A stretch of DNA of 64,000 nt, taken from CBDHEY01 sp965262305 (lineage in GTDB: Bacteria > Pseudomonadota > Gammaproteobacteria > Pseudomonadales > Cellvibrionaceae). Position 1 is the stretch's first letter; each line of letters starts with the position of its first letter. Below the pieces are notes generated by a model, which was not told where the DNA came from, did not search any database, and saw only the letters and a list, made by a program, of their open reading frames with translations. Below, piece after piece: positions 47,001-54,134 of the stretch. The translations under genes were made by a program, and so were the position numbers. The stretch covers positions 1,178,001 through 1,242,000 of the forward strand of contig CBDHEY010000002.1 in the NCBI GenBank assembly GCA_965262305.1. Direction: 5' to 3'.

Positions 47001-49162
47001 CCTATAGTTACGATGATTACACCATTGGCCAGCAGCTCACCCGTTCATATGTAGAAAGAGCTTCAACGACACAGAACATCGTATTGGAAACCTATGAGTA
47101 TTCTTACGATAGTTTTGGCCAAATGGAGCGAGAGACGTCGCTTTCCGATAGTAGTTTCTATATTGATTACGAATATTTTGATAATGGGTTATTGGCAAGA
47201 AAGTCAGAAGTGCATTCTTCTCAACGCACAATTGAATCTACTTATAATTATGATGTGCGAGGCTTGAGAACTGCTGAAGTTCATACAACTCGCGATTCGA
47301 CAACCCACACAGCGTATGGTTTCAATAACTCTAATGAACTCGAAATACAAACCATTCACACACCACGAGAAAGCACAGTAGAAACCTATTATCAATATGA
47401 TGCATTAGGGCGTCTTTCAGAAGTTTCCTCTCCTGCTGGATACTTTAATACCGATGGGATTATTCGTGAATCGGCAGAGTTAGGCTATTTACGCTATAAC
47501 TATGACGAGTGGGGAAATCGTCGTTCGATCGAGTCTCAATCTCGATTACCTGGTGCGTCAAATAGTGCAAATCGTGCCGAGTACTTTTCTTATGATGAAG
47601 AGGGTAGAACACTCACATCGAGGACGTCACTAAGCTCGGAAAATACCACTAAGACTTACACATACGATAATGCTGGACGACAAACTACAGTAGAGCAATT
47701 TAGCCACACAGCCACAACCGATATTTATGGTACCAACGGTGGTCCATTTACTACCACATTCTATGATGTACAAACAAATTTCTATAATGACTTAGGCCTA
47801 CTTGAAGAAGTGGTTGAGCATGATCGCGCTGTTGATCAACAAGGTCCCAGAGATTCTGGTCACCGCACAATTCAAAGTCATACATACGATAACCGAGGCT
47901 TTAGAACTATATCGATTGTTGATGGCGAGACGACAACTACAGCCTATCGTAATGACGGTGTTGTGATTAAATCAGAGACTCGAGATTCAGCTAATCGATT
48001 AAAGAGTATTGTCGATTCTTACTCCTTTGATACAGATGGGAACATGTTAAGTTATCGATTCCGATATTACGACGAAGGTAGTTTGGAGTTTACCAATACT
48101 TACAGATACTCCTATGTGAAGACTTATACCGGCGAGCAGGTGAGTTCGATCATCGTCGATTCGGATCAAGATCACACGGATACCGGTGAAACCTATAACA
48201 CCTATGACATTCGCGGACGTTTGACGCGAAGCCAAATCACAGAAACAAATAGTGATAATAGTAGAACAGGATTTTCCACTAAATATTTCGCCTATAATGC
48301 CGACGGGCAAATTACTGGAAGCTACTATAGAAAGTACGGCGAGTCCGATGCAGAAATTCAAACGATATTTTATAGTAACGGAAATAAAATAGCGGATATC
48401 GGCGACGCAGGTATCAACATCACGCCCATTCAGTCTCAGTATGAAGCGGGCGGAACACCGGGAAGCTATACTGTTAATGTTGGTGATACCTTAACAAATA
48501 TCGCACAAGCCTTATTTGGGGATGCTAGCCTATGGTATGTGATTGCAGAAGCGAATGGCCTTGCAATGGGACCAACGGATCGCTTTACACAAACCGATGC
48601 GGGCAGAAGCTTAACGATTCCAAATACCAATCAAACCCTTCGTAATAATTCGACAACCTTCACGCCTTATAACCCAACGGACATTATTGGTGATCTCACA
48701 CCAGATCCAGAAATTGTTCCGCCGCCGCCGCCCAAGTCTAAAGGGTGCAATGCCTTAGCGATTATTGCGATTATTGTCGTAGCGGTTGTTGTGACAGTAT
48801 TTACTGCGGGGGCAGCTGCTGTTGCAATGAGTGCAGCTGCTCAAGGTATCGGTTTTAGTGCAGCAGCGACAGCCGCCGGCGGTGTTTGGGCTGCTGGAAC
48901 GGCCGTACTTGCTGGAGGGGCTATAGGCGCTGGAATAGGGGCTTCTGTTGCATTAGCTGGTAGTACTACATTGGCTACTGTAGCAGCTGCGGCGATTGGA
49001 GGTTTTGTGGGCAGCTTAGCGAGCCAGGCAGTTGGTGTTGCAACAGGCGTGCAAGACGGAGTTAGTTTGAGAACGGCCTTTGCGAGTGGTTTAAACCACA
49101 GCCTTTACTGCGGGTTTGGGAAGCACTTTCAGCGGTGGTCAAACTGCTGCTCAATTGGCTAA
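38018..49162 (+). CDS. Giant YD-repeat/LysM protein, segment 4 (main body)
   Basis: The main 3.7-thousand-residue body; natural sequence starts at about 38075. In order: YD repeats; two tandem repeat arrays (about 38.6-42.3 kb, listed separately) rich in Y-x-T-P-x-Y; a long run of YD repeats (YDRLGRLVQSYADYNG, YDALGRLSEVSSPAG and many more); a LysM domain at about 48.46-48.63 kb (YTVNVGDTLTNIAQALFGD); a Pro run; and a hydrophobic Ala/Gly/Val segment (48.75-49.05 kb). No DPxGx autocleavage motif of classical Rhs proteins was found near the C-terminus. The last 15-20 codons are off-frame, with the break near 49102-49106. Confidence 0.88.
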   Translation: MLKVFVRVQHTLVWMGVFLETVSHDGTVNKNIYDAAGRLVLTIFAEGTEDEVKSFSTFNAFGDALGAVGGVGADTLANNSTGASLNAAIDQYGNTVVYDGLGRTLVVKGPAPEPGAPQSKTYFYYDDASRIRFAINALGEVTETLYNAFGQVTEVRQLINRIPTNILNQLTGGDEHAFLSLFGGNLEGSLYDAPESVDVVTGYQVTFTAANDSEAIYDSSSDQIVTGYRTPVYDTLLEYQIATGFIQTSDERTGSVPIVEQQSSLNFVRNEDTDIAYTSGQSITVNEGSPYGVNVTYQTGDSTPIYTTEQREVQVGTEVFDAVPYGVTDFTPVTRTRQEEQISHYIITDTPDRGSTEIVEYQDNWINNGNSTVTDVAYSDGDFATFNEPYGLNGTYRTGTSTEIIDTQDVEVQVGTEIVNERPIYGDYTVVQQTRDVEVIDRYIITDTPQRGSTEIVNYQDNWVNNGITRETNTAYSDGDFITLNEPYGLNGSFRTGDSTEIISQQDVTVQVGTEIVNERPTYGDYTVVQQTRDVEVIDRYIITDTPQRGSTEIVNYQDNWVDRGDSRETSTSYSEGQSITLSEPYGLNGSFRTGNSTEIISTHEVERQIGTEIVDERPTYGDYTVVQQTRDVEVIDRYIITDTPQRGSTEIVNYEDNWVNNGKNTVTSTRYTQGQSITLNDPYGHSGTFQTGNSTEIISVGQREEQVGTEIVNERPTYGDYTVVQQTRDVEVIDRYIITDTPQRGSTEIVNYQDNWVNNGKDTVTSTRYTQGQFITLNDPYGHNGTFQTGNSTEIIAIGQREEQVGTEIVNERPIYGDYTVVQQTRQVEVIDRYITTTTPQRGSSEIVNYQDNWVYSGSNVTTDNRYSQGDTITLNQPYGFNGTFQTGNSTEIRETIQVTQQTGTRIVDTRPTYGAYTEVTQYRQEEQITGYRTTSTSQRGSTPIYENVLAYSHTVRTSSDYDNGDSYRPYGSSITYTTGDSTAVWSTRDTDQREIIGYRSGPYGSQIPIYGDPIQESYISGYDTPLYRTEQQITGYRTPIYQMVDVPYTAYQIPVYGLVDQEIVTGYSTPIYVNEPIEVITYRTPVYVMVDEVYDAYEVPVYGMVDYEYVSGYRTPLFDNEPIEIITYNTPVYVTVQENYDAYEVPVFGMVDYEYVSGYNTPLFDNEPIEIITYNTPVYVTVQETYDAYEVPVFGMVSEDYVSGYNTPIYRNEPIEIITYNTPVYVTVQENYDAYEIPVYGTVSEDYVSGYSTPIFENEPIEIITYNTPIYVTVQETYDAYEIPVFGIEQQEYVSGYNTPLYDNEPIEIITYRTPVYEMVDVEYTAYEVPVYETQDFQVLTGYSTPLYRETVDDVVVGYTTPILEWVDKTGLDGYDGEIYNQRESQRIVDHIITEEQLPGSTPVFSNNQSEVITGYNTPITQSLSMAYDVVTKTTYNQLGLVATQTDGVGNTTRFEYDQYGQLSDVYSPFEGQEVRTHNVYDRLGRLVQSYADYNGENQLLTQTSYDAFGRVIAITDPNQQTVRTEYTDFGREIVVIDPLNRRRTTRFDALGRQLSVTNALDQTTSYSYDDVNRSVTVTTPEGISISTYTSRTGQTLRVEDGKENTTEYSYNSDGNLETVVNFVGGQSLTTENEYYNNGVLKQTTDANGHSVIFKYDAANRMVEQIVDPSEIDGGFNANALNIVTQYEFDAIGRQVLVRNAAGVDDVEAVTQYIYDNNGRVSQVISDPNGLGLSTKYVYNDAGNQVRVERGSLENTAQQVTEYIYDSLGRIVQEIVDPDAYRYNDLGEVLIGTAVNSARNLNLTTEYRYDANGNVTRVINSTGESAWSVYDDANQLSYSVNALGYVVEFVYDDNGNLSYTRDYAAAINVSGWNGSNHDVKTTADIESQLLIITDNTHDRQTYNVYDDDSRKRFTVTYTGEGVSNTGEWVVTESIFDENGNVVESRRFDATLSNSALASINVENVIVESDLITALQNAGVTNSNLGSDTRRTHFIYDELSRLVFTVNGEGYVTENKYDLVGNVTEQIYYANQTSAIDGSITSSASDRSTIYRYDAANRLTEELSSFIGNNELITSDGNTYSGRIKRITEYNELGQVVILREGIIERNENNLSLDVYTDARTTAYEYDEVGQQVKTTLAGWYDSVDERFHANNAAGRYQRTVEVEYDDVGNAIRNKVQIADGEYSYQYKIYDSIGREIFDIDALGHVTGMVYDAFGNVQFETRYSEDVIVPSNENATPSHDSVLALVNTDLNSRTVESVYDALGRKTSVLLPETGTGRPETNFIYNAFGEVVQQSLRIDSTTTADSYNYYDAIGRVIATVDPEGYGTEIEYDALGNSVQTTEYAVAAQSVSIDNKPTFTSSSEDRVIEFIYDRMGRVTDTIQKGINYVDISLVGAGNAGGGDRNVSITEHNNADLILSRTGYNAFGETAWIEDAADNVTTTTYDNLGRTKQVIEPERVIGTPSASDFDPFLNTAAETPVTIFKYDIFGNILEQSRGHANGTDTITIRAEYDHQGNQIKTWDGENHLTEFGVDFNGRVIREFVDVNVTNTDLAYQHRVEQQYQYDAVGRQLVNLTIYDDVDGTAKQSGMRVIYNSFGEIVQEDKIWGDVGGQLNSAISKTVVYDDAGRVQSTRDISGLQILSYDLAGRNIRVQHGGSLTSASGARVTEMEYDLLDRVTTQRLPHHDGALNGVNVHPVIQRGYDRWGNIAFVVDAAGNRTEYTYNYLNKLVSETGPETRAVDANYAEFEVQVTRNIGYDILGREVSQYHAAYNTRGTAAANDDLLTAEKSSYQLYDSASNVVHTIDGTQKLTSFAYDIHANKIGVRDGAGVVSLLDYDANGQLVEQAVLRQSNVEEVISQTVDIYGSGSTSYSNFIVTKEEYNGFSSGQTANTKVVLNAYRYDAVGNRYAEINSADHANFYEFDSRGNILVKQDVIGTQTHMRYDAFNNKTDDGPLVDVFDHTETDTITYIDHYGNQQTDTVTNYITEELVIGDHWTYSYDDYTIGQQLTRSYVERASTTQNIVLETYEYSYDSFGQMERETSLSDSSFYIDYEYFDNGLLARKSEVHSSQRTIESTYNYDVRGLRTAEVHTTRDSTTHTAYGFNNSNELEIQTIHTPRESTVETYYQYDALGRLSEVSSPAGYFNTDGIIRESAELGYLRYNYDEWGNRRSIESQSRLPGASNSANRAEYFSYDEEGRTLTSRTSLSSENTTKTYTYDNAGRQTTVEQFSHTATTDIYGTNGGPFTTTFYDVQTNFYNDLGLLEEVVEHDRAVDQQGPRDSGHRTIQSHTYDNRGFRTISIVDGETTTTAYRNDGVVIKSETRDSANRLKSIVDSYSFDTDGNMLSYRFRYYDEGSLEFTNTYRYSYVKTYTGEQVSSIIVDSDQDHTDTGETYNTYDIRGRLTRSQITETNSDNSRTGFSTKYFAYNADGQITGSYYRKYGESDAEIQTIFYSNGNKIADIGDAGINITPIQSQYEAGGTPGSYTVNVGDTLTNIAQALFGDASLWYVIAEANGLAMGPTDRFTQTDAGRSLTIPNTNQTLRNNSTTFTPYNPTDIIGDLTPDPEIVPPPPPKSKGCNALAIIAIIVVAVVVTVFTAGAAAVAMSAAAQGIGFSAAATAAGGVWAAGTAVLAGGAIGAGIGASVALAGSTTLATVAAAAIGGFVGSLASQAVGVATGVQDGVSLRTAFASGLNHSLYCGFGKHFQRWSNCCSIG
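38963..41023 (+). repeat. Tandem array, 294-nt (98-residue) period
   Basis: The codon for Gly in the GTEIV(N/D)ERPTYG-type motif recurs at 39260, 39554, 39848, 40142, 40436 and 40730, exactly 294 nt apart, with a degenerate first copy at 38963. Each unit also carries DRYIITDTPQRGSTEIV and YQDNWV blocks and a TFQTGNSTEII block. Copies differ at many synonymous sites, so the array is old and held by selection on the protein rather than by recent slippage. Confidence 0.93.
41077..42070 (+). repeat. Tandem array, 138-nt (46-residue) period
   Basis: The Asn codon of the NEPIE motif recurs at 41243, 41381, 41519, 41657, 41795 and 41933, exactly 138 nt apart, with looser copies at both ends. Each unit contains three sub-elements of about 15 residues: VSGYNTPLFDN, EIITYNTPVYVTVQ and DAYEVPVFGMV. 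These share a Y-x-T/V-P-x-Y/F core. This suggests a beta-hairpin repeat expanded in two steps. Confidence 0.93.
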
Positions 49163-50795
49163 AGCAGGGAAGTATGGGCAAATTGGAATTAAAGCAGCTG
49201 CTTCTTACACAGCAGGTTTTGCCGCGAATAAAATAGCTGGTCTAGATGCAAGCTTTAGCTGGCGTGGAATGGCTGCATCTGTTGGTACTTCGATAGCAAG
49301 TTCTGCCATAAGTTCTGGGTTAAACTTAGATACTGATAATTTTGCAAGTAATTTTGCGAATGGCGTGATTTCTGCTGGTGTTAACCATGAGATAAGAAAA
49401 GGGTTTGGCCTTACTCAAGGTAATTTAGATTGGGGAAGGGCTGCGGTTGATGCATTTGGGAATGCTGTTGGAAATGCATTGGTAGAAAAAGCGGTTGGAG
49501 GTGAGTTTTTAGGGCCTAAGTTTGGAGAGAAAAGTGTTCGTCAATTGATTGTTGAAAAATCTCTTATGAAGCCTTTAATCAAAAGGGATAAAGTTGATGA
49601 AGTTTACATGGAGCTCCTAAAAGACTTTGACCCCGAAGTTACTAGAGAAAATCTACTTGAGGCGTTAAAAGCCGGTAAACCAATGCTCTTAGCCAGCAAT
49701 GGAGATACGAGGGGAATATTTGCCGGATTTTATGATGAGTTTGAAGAGTTCACAGATAATACTATTGAATATCTCACTTATTTGAAAGATGGAGCAGCAG
49801 AGAAGGCGAACGAATTTTGGAATAACATTGTTGCTTCAAACCCTGAACTAGCAAGAAATATAGATGTAGCCGTTGCATCTCTTCCGAGTCTTGTCGAAGG
49901 AATAAAAGCCGAGGTTGGAGCACAACTGCCTGGATTGCTTATAGATACTGCTATAGCTTTAGCCGGAGTTTTACTAGCTCCAGTCTCTGCTGGAGCTTCA
50001 ACTACTGCTTCGATTATCGCAAGTGTTAGAAGAATTGATAAACTTGCACACATGGCAGTAGGAATTGCTGATACTGTAAACTCTGCGAGACATCTAGTTG
50101 AAAACTTTGATGACTATATAGAGAATGCGAAAACTCTTGCCCGAGGGGAAACGGATCGTATTATGGGAGAGTTTTCAGATGATGTAGGACGGGCTCTACC
50201 TGGAATTGAAAATTCTAAAATTCAAAGTGCGATTGGGAATGCTATAGATACCGCAAATGAAGCCATTACTGCAGTATCCGAAGCGTTCGCTAAGGGTAAA
50301 AATGGACCGAATAAGTTGCGAGCGGCTATAGGTGACACCATAAAACGTCATGGAGAAGTTGGAGAAAAGGTTGCAGCGGCCGTTCTAACAGCTTCAGGTT
50401 TATTTGAAACAGGAAACATTCCTGGTTCAGACGTATCTATTATTGGCCCCATCCAAAATAAGAGTAATCATGGGATAGATTTTGTTGCTAAAGCTAAAAC
50501 AGGCAATCATTTTGGAAAGTTTGTGGGTTTTGAATTGAAAGCGGGGCTACTAAAGAATGCTCCTGGATTGCAAGGTGATCAAAGGCGTGGAGCAAATAGT
50601 TTTATGCGCTCCAGAGTGCAGAGGGCGATCGATGGAAACGGCCACTGGCGATCAGCTCCTCAGGGTACTTCTGAGTTTGCGCGTTTTGTGAAGAGTAATA
50701 ATCTTAATAGGTATGAAGGTTATGTTATTTCAATAAATAAAATGGCTATTAGTGGTAGGAATGGCAGAAATGTTGTGTTCAGTCCTTGGAGATAG
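49116..50795 (+). CDS. Giant YD-repeat protein, segment 5 (C-terminal toxin region)
   Basis: A continuation of the giant gene in the next +1 frame; without the four shifts the whole would be one frame of about 5356 residues. The first part (GLGSTFSGGQTAAQLAKAGK, later WGRAAVDAFGNAVGNALV) is the Ala/Gly-rich pre-toxin region of many YD-repeat proteins. The last ~110 residues look like a nuclease toxin: NHGIDFVAKAKTG followed by FVGFELKAG gives a D...ExK pattern as in the PD-(D/E)xK superfamily (PoNe-like is one possibility). A small immunity-type gene follows after 13 bp. Confidence 0.78.
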   Translation: MGSTFSGGQTAAQLAKAGKYGQIGIKAAASYTAGFAANKIAGLDASFSWRGMAASVGTSIASSAISSGLNLDTDNFASNFANGVISAGVNHEIRKGFGLTQGNLDWGRAAVDAFGNAVGNALVEKAVGGEFLGPKFGEKSVRQLIVEKSLMKPLIKRDKVDEVYMELLKDFDPEVTRENLLEALKAGKPMLLASNGDTRGIFAGFYDEFEEFTDNTIEYLTYLKDGAAEKANEFWNNIVASNPELARNIDVAVASLPSLVEGIKAEVGAQLPGLLIDTAIALAGVLLAPVSAGASTTASIIASVRRIDKLAHMAVGIADTVNSARHLVENFDDYIENAKTLARGETDRIMGEFSDDVGRALPGIENSKIQSAIGNAIDTANEAITAVSEAFAKGKNGPNKLRAAIGDTIKRHGEVGEKVAAAVLTASGLFETGNIPGSDVSIIGPIQNKSNHGIDFVAKAKTGNHFGKFVGFELKAGLLKNAPGLQGDQRRGANSFMRSRVQRAIDGNGHWRSAPQGTSEFARFVKSNNLNRYEGYVISINKMAISGRNGRNVVFSPWR

Positions 50796-50808
50796 AGAGG
50801 TAAATTAG

Positions 50809-51762
50809 TTGTCAATTCAACCAAATAAAAATAATAGGCTTCAGGTGTTTAATGAAATCAAAAAAGAGCTAGATTCTAGTTTAGATTATAGGATTGAACG
50901 AGTAAAAAACGACGTTAAGACTTGGCACCATATTGATAAACCTATGGGTTTTTCGTTTGAAGCAATTCAATTGTTTTATCAAATGCTTGGAGTAGCTGTT
51001 GTAGGTCTTACTGATAGAGATGAGGAAAAAATAAGTTGTTTTAATAGAGCACTAATCTTTGGAATATATGGTGCACAGATTAATTTTTTAGAAACTGAGA
51101 AAGAGCTTCAGGCAATAGGTAATTTTCAGTTTGATCATCCAGATCTAAGGGACTTAATTATGTTACATGGTTTATCTGCAAAAGTAGGATTGAATCATAT
51201 AGCCGACTGGTTATCTCCTTTTCTGCTGCGTTCGCTACAAAGTGATGTTGCTAGCGAAGCGCTATTAGAAATAGATAAAAACTTTACAACTTTTGCTAAA
51301 AGGCTATTCGAAATTGAAAATCAAGGAAAATGGTCATTACCCAAAAAATTGGGTGAGACGATTTTTTCTGCTTTGCTCAAAAATGCTGAAAATATAGATT
51401 CTTTTAAGGAAGTGCTCTACGATTATTGTGATTTCAGATGGGCTAATGCGTTTGGCTGGGCTGGTGTCGATGCTAATAAAAAACGTAATCCTGATTCTTA
51501 TTTTGATAGTTCTATTTTTAGTGAGATAAGTTGGGACACTTTAATACCTTATGAACTTTTCTCAATGCAATATATATTTAATAAAGTTACTGGAGAAAAT
51601 TTGTCTTTAAGACTAAATCACCCATTACTTGGTGATCATCTTGACCTGATTCCATCTGATATAGATTTGACATACTCTGACGAGTGGGTAGATATGCTAC
51701 GGAAATTTGTGATTAAAGAATATAAAGATAACTGGTTAAGTATTGACTTAATAAACAATTGA
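50809..51762 (+). CDS. Probable immunity protein for the YD-repeat toxin
   Basis: A 317-residue soluble, helical, acidic protein directly after the toxin-bearing gene, with a TTG start after AGAGAGGTAAATTAG. Landmarks are IERVKNDVKTWHHIDKPMGF and DYCDFRWANAFGWAG. I do not recognise it with certainty; the size, helical make-up and position fit PoNi/DUF1911-type immunity proteins that neutralise PoNe nucleases. It ends 15 bp inside the 3' end of the convergent GT61 gene. The immunity role is inferred from position. Confidence 0.6.
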   Translation: MSIQPNKNNRLQVFNEIKKELDSSLDYRIERVKNDVKTWHHIDKPMGFSFEAIQLFYQMLGVAVVGLTDRDEEKISCFNRALIFGIYGAQINFLETEKELQAIGNFQFDHPDLRDLIMLHGLSAKVGLNHIADWLSPFLLRSLQSDVASEALLEIDKNFTTFAKRLFEIENQGKWSLPKKLGETIFSALLKNAENIDSFKEVLYDYCDFRWANAFGWAGVDANKKRNPDSYFDSSIFSEISWDTLIPYELFSMQYIFNKVTGENLSLRLNHPLLGDHLDLIPSDIDLTYSDEWVDMLRKFVIKEYKDNWLSIDLINN

Positions 51763-52797
51763 ATGTTTTAGATTTTTTTCTAGCTTATCAATATCTACCA
51801 ATACATCCGAATAATAAGTCTCAACAGCATCATCAACTGGTTTAGCTGGAAAATAATGATAGTCCAATTTTAGATCATTTGCTAAGTTGTAAAACCAATT
51901 GTTAGTTTCATCGTTTTCTCGACGAATTTCCATAACTTGACTGCCTTCGGCCATAAAAAGCATATTGGCGAGGGCAGAGCCATGTATGGATACCAGTACT
52001 TTACAGTTTGCGCATACATCTACCTGCTCTTGAAATGTCAATGTATTGAAATTTAGAATCGTGAATCCCAATTCTCGCATAAGCGCGATGACTTCATTCT
52101 CATTTACAATCTTACGGCGCCGGTCGGTACGACGTGTAATATAGACTTTTTCAAATTTGTTATTCGTCGTTTTTCGCTTGAAATGAGATAGCATAAAATC
52201 TCGGTATTCGCGCAACAGTTCAGGATGGTTGTTTTTTGAAACACCACAGCTAGGCAAGAATAAGTTTTTCGGTTGAATGTAGTGCTTGTAGTTGATATAT
52301 GTTTTGCCGCGAATACGGGACTCGAAAGGTTTTAAAGTTTCGTATACATTCGCGGGATAAAAGCTTCTATCAGGAAGTAATAACACAAAATCATTTCTGT
52401 ATTTGGTTGCGGCATATAACCGTGGAAGAGACTCTATAATCCAGTGTCCCCAAACGGTTCCCATATGGTTATGAACGAGTAAATAATCAAATTTGTTATC
52501 AACAGTTTGCCGTTGTAGCTTCGGAAGTGTTTCATCTGCATAGGCATTAGCCGTAGGTAACCTTAAGACAAACTCCACGGGAAGGTTTTGTGGTAAGCAA
52601 CGTGAATCAACGTTTTCGTTCTCATCAATAATCACACCTATGTCAGTCACTTTTACTTTTTCATAATGCAATAAGTTAACAGCGTCTATTTGACAGACGG
52701 GTTCGGAATTCAATAGTGTCGTTTGTACGAGATCTTTATTTGTGTGCACTTTACGCTTAGAAAAAGTACTGGATGCTAACTGCGTAACGACCTTCAT
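51748..52797 (-). CDS. Family 61 (DUF563) glycosyltransferase
   Basis: A 349-residue GT61-type transferase. The conserved HNHMGTVWGHWIIESLPRLY region is at about residue 130, KVYITRRTDRRRKIVNENEV near 220, and the C-terminal SIHGSALANMLFMAEGSQVM near 280. No signal peptide. Transfers a sugar, possibly xylose or GlcNAc in known relatives, to an unknown acceptor. It is at the left end of the accessory cluster and overlaps the immunity gene's 3' end in convergent orientation. Confidence 0.88.
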   Translation of the reverse strand: MKVVTQLASSTFSKRKVHTNKDLVQTTLLNSEPVCQIDAVNLLHYEKVKVTDIGVIIDENENVDSRCLPQNLPVEFVLRLPTANAYADETLPKLQRQTVDNKFDYLLVHNHMGTVWGHWIIESLPRLYAATKYRNDFVLLLPDRSFYPANVYETLKPFESRIRGKTYINYKHYIQPKNLFLPSCGVSKNNHPELLREYRDFMLSHFKRKTTNNKFEKVYITRRTDRRRKIVNENEVIALMRELGFTILNFNTLTFQEQVDVCANCKVLVSIHGSALANMLFMAEGSQVMEIRRENDETNNWFYNLANDLKLDYHYFPAKPVDDAVETYYSDVLVDIDKLEKNLKHSIVY

Positions 52798-52946
52798 TCA
52801 ATTTTATTCCTGTGAAAGCATAAATTCGAGGTTTGTTTTCAATTGATCTGTGTCGACAATGATATTAGCGTCCTGTGGGATTCGCCGCTGGGAAAAATAA
52901 TAGGAGAACTAGTCACAATAAAAGTTTAAGTTAGATTATGGGTGAT

Positions 52947-54035
52947 TTATACATTAGCGATCTTAATCATATTTTTGTGCGTTTTAAGAAATTTTTCAAT
53001 ATCAAAGTCAAAAATTATCTTTTCATCCAAAAAAATAGGGTTTTTTAAGTCATTGATAAAATCATTAAATTTTGGATGTGATGGTTTATGAATCGCTCGG
53101 CGATTGTATTCTCTAGTGGTGTAGGTCCACCAATTGTTTAGATTGGAAAATTGAATTGCATCTGCTTCCCAAAACTGACCAAGTTTTACAAAGTCTTTCA
53201 TTTCTTTGTAGTTATTGGCTTGTATAACAAAGTTCAAGTTGAGTTTTGTGTTTGGGTTTCTTTTGGTTATCGATGAGATAAAACTCATGCGTTTAATAAC
53301 TTCTTCCCATTTGGCAGGTTGGCGGTTATCCTCATAAGAATTTTTACTAGCGCCATCGATAGAAACTTCAATGCTGGCAATCTTGTCATGAATGTTTTTT
53401 AGCTTACTCCATCTGTAACTTGTAAAAAGTATGCCATTTGTATGTAACTTGATTTTAAGATTTGGAAACTTATTTAATTTATCTGATTTCAACAGTCCCC
53501 AAAAATGCCGACTGCCAAAGGGGTCACCTGAGCCGGTTATGTAAACAAATTTTAACTTATCGCCAAACTCTGTAAGTGCGTGATTAACGAGTTGGTCATT
53601 TTCTTCTCGTTCTTTTTTAGTATTTTGAATGATATCTTTTCTACAAGAAGGGCACGCGAGATTACAAGATTTATCGTTTGCGAGGTTAATTGTTTTTGGG
53701 CTTGGAAGGTATTTTTGTGGCTCTTCTATTGCCTTCTTGTATTTTAAAAAAGTTTCTTCACCAACTACTTTAACAGGGTTTTCGTATCCTTTTGGTACCT
53801 TACCGCCATCCAAAAAACGACAAAAGTTGGCATTACAGTATTTAAAGGTTCCGTCAATTACGGATTTTCTTATTTCAGATGCTCGATTTCCGTACCATAT
53901 ATCGGTTAACTTATTCCCCTTCACTTTGCCTGCGCTAACCGGAAGCCATCCTGGGCAGCATAAATATATGTCATTACCTGGCTCGGCCGAAAGCTCTAAA
54001 CATTCAAAAGGTTTTGTGCATATAAGTCTACGCAT
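52947..54035 (-). CDS. Radical SAM protein with N-terminal SPASM-like motif (copy A)
   Basis: A 362-residue enzyme from ATG 54035 (a TTG at 54050 is in frame but does not match the paralogue). The N-terminal 90 residues carry a SPASM-like set of cysteines (DIYLCCPGWLPVS, IWYGNRASEIRKSVIDGTFK, then C residues in YCNANFC). The radical SAM core follows with C-x3-C-x2-C (CNLACPSC), then VYITGSGDPFGSRHFW and EVSIDGASKNSYED. SPASM before the core is the reverse of the usual order. It is a close paralogue of the next gene, residue for residue in length. Confidence 0.88.
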   Translation of the reverse strand: MRRLICTKPFECLELSAEPGNDIYLCCPGWLPVSAGKVKGNKLTDIWYGNRASEIRKSVIDGTFKYCNANFCRFLDGGKVPKGYENPVKVVGEETFLKYKKAIEEPQKYLPSPKTINLANDKSCNLACPSCRKDIIQNTKKEREENDQLVNHALTEFGDKLKFVYITGSGDPFGSRHFWGLLKSDKLNKFPNLKIKLHTNGILFTSYRWSKLKNIHDKIASIEVSIDGASKNSYEDNRQPAKWEEVIKRMSFISSITKRNPNTKLNLNFVIQANNYKEMKDFVKLGQFWEADAIQFSNLNNWWTYTTREYNRRAIHKPSHPKFNDFINDLKNPIFLDEKIIFDFDIEKFLKTHKNMIKIANV

Positions 54036-54134
54036 AGTTTTAAACTTCAATTCATATTTTTGATTGAGTAAGGCAAAAAGATGATGATCATCCTTTGTAT
54101 TTGATTAGCAAATAATCAATTGTGATCTTCCGAT

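Noticed and set aside
36925..49110. Programmed ribosomal frameshifting in the giant gene
   Set aside because: Four independent +1 sites without slippery-site or downstream pairing elements are far less likely than mutation, phase variation or sequence error.
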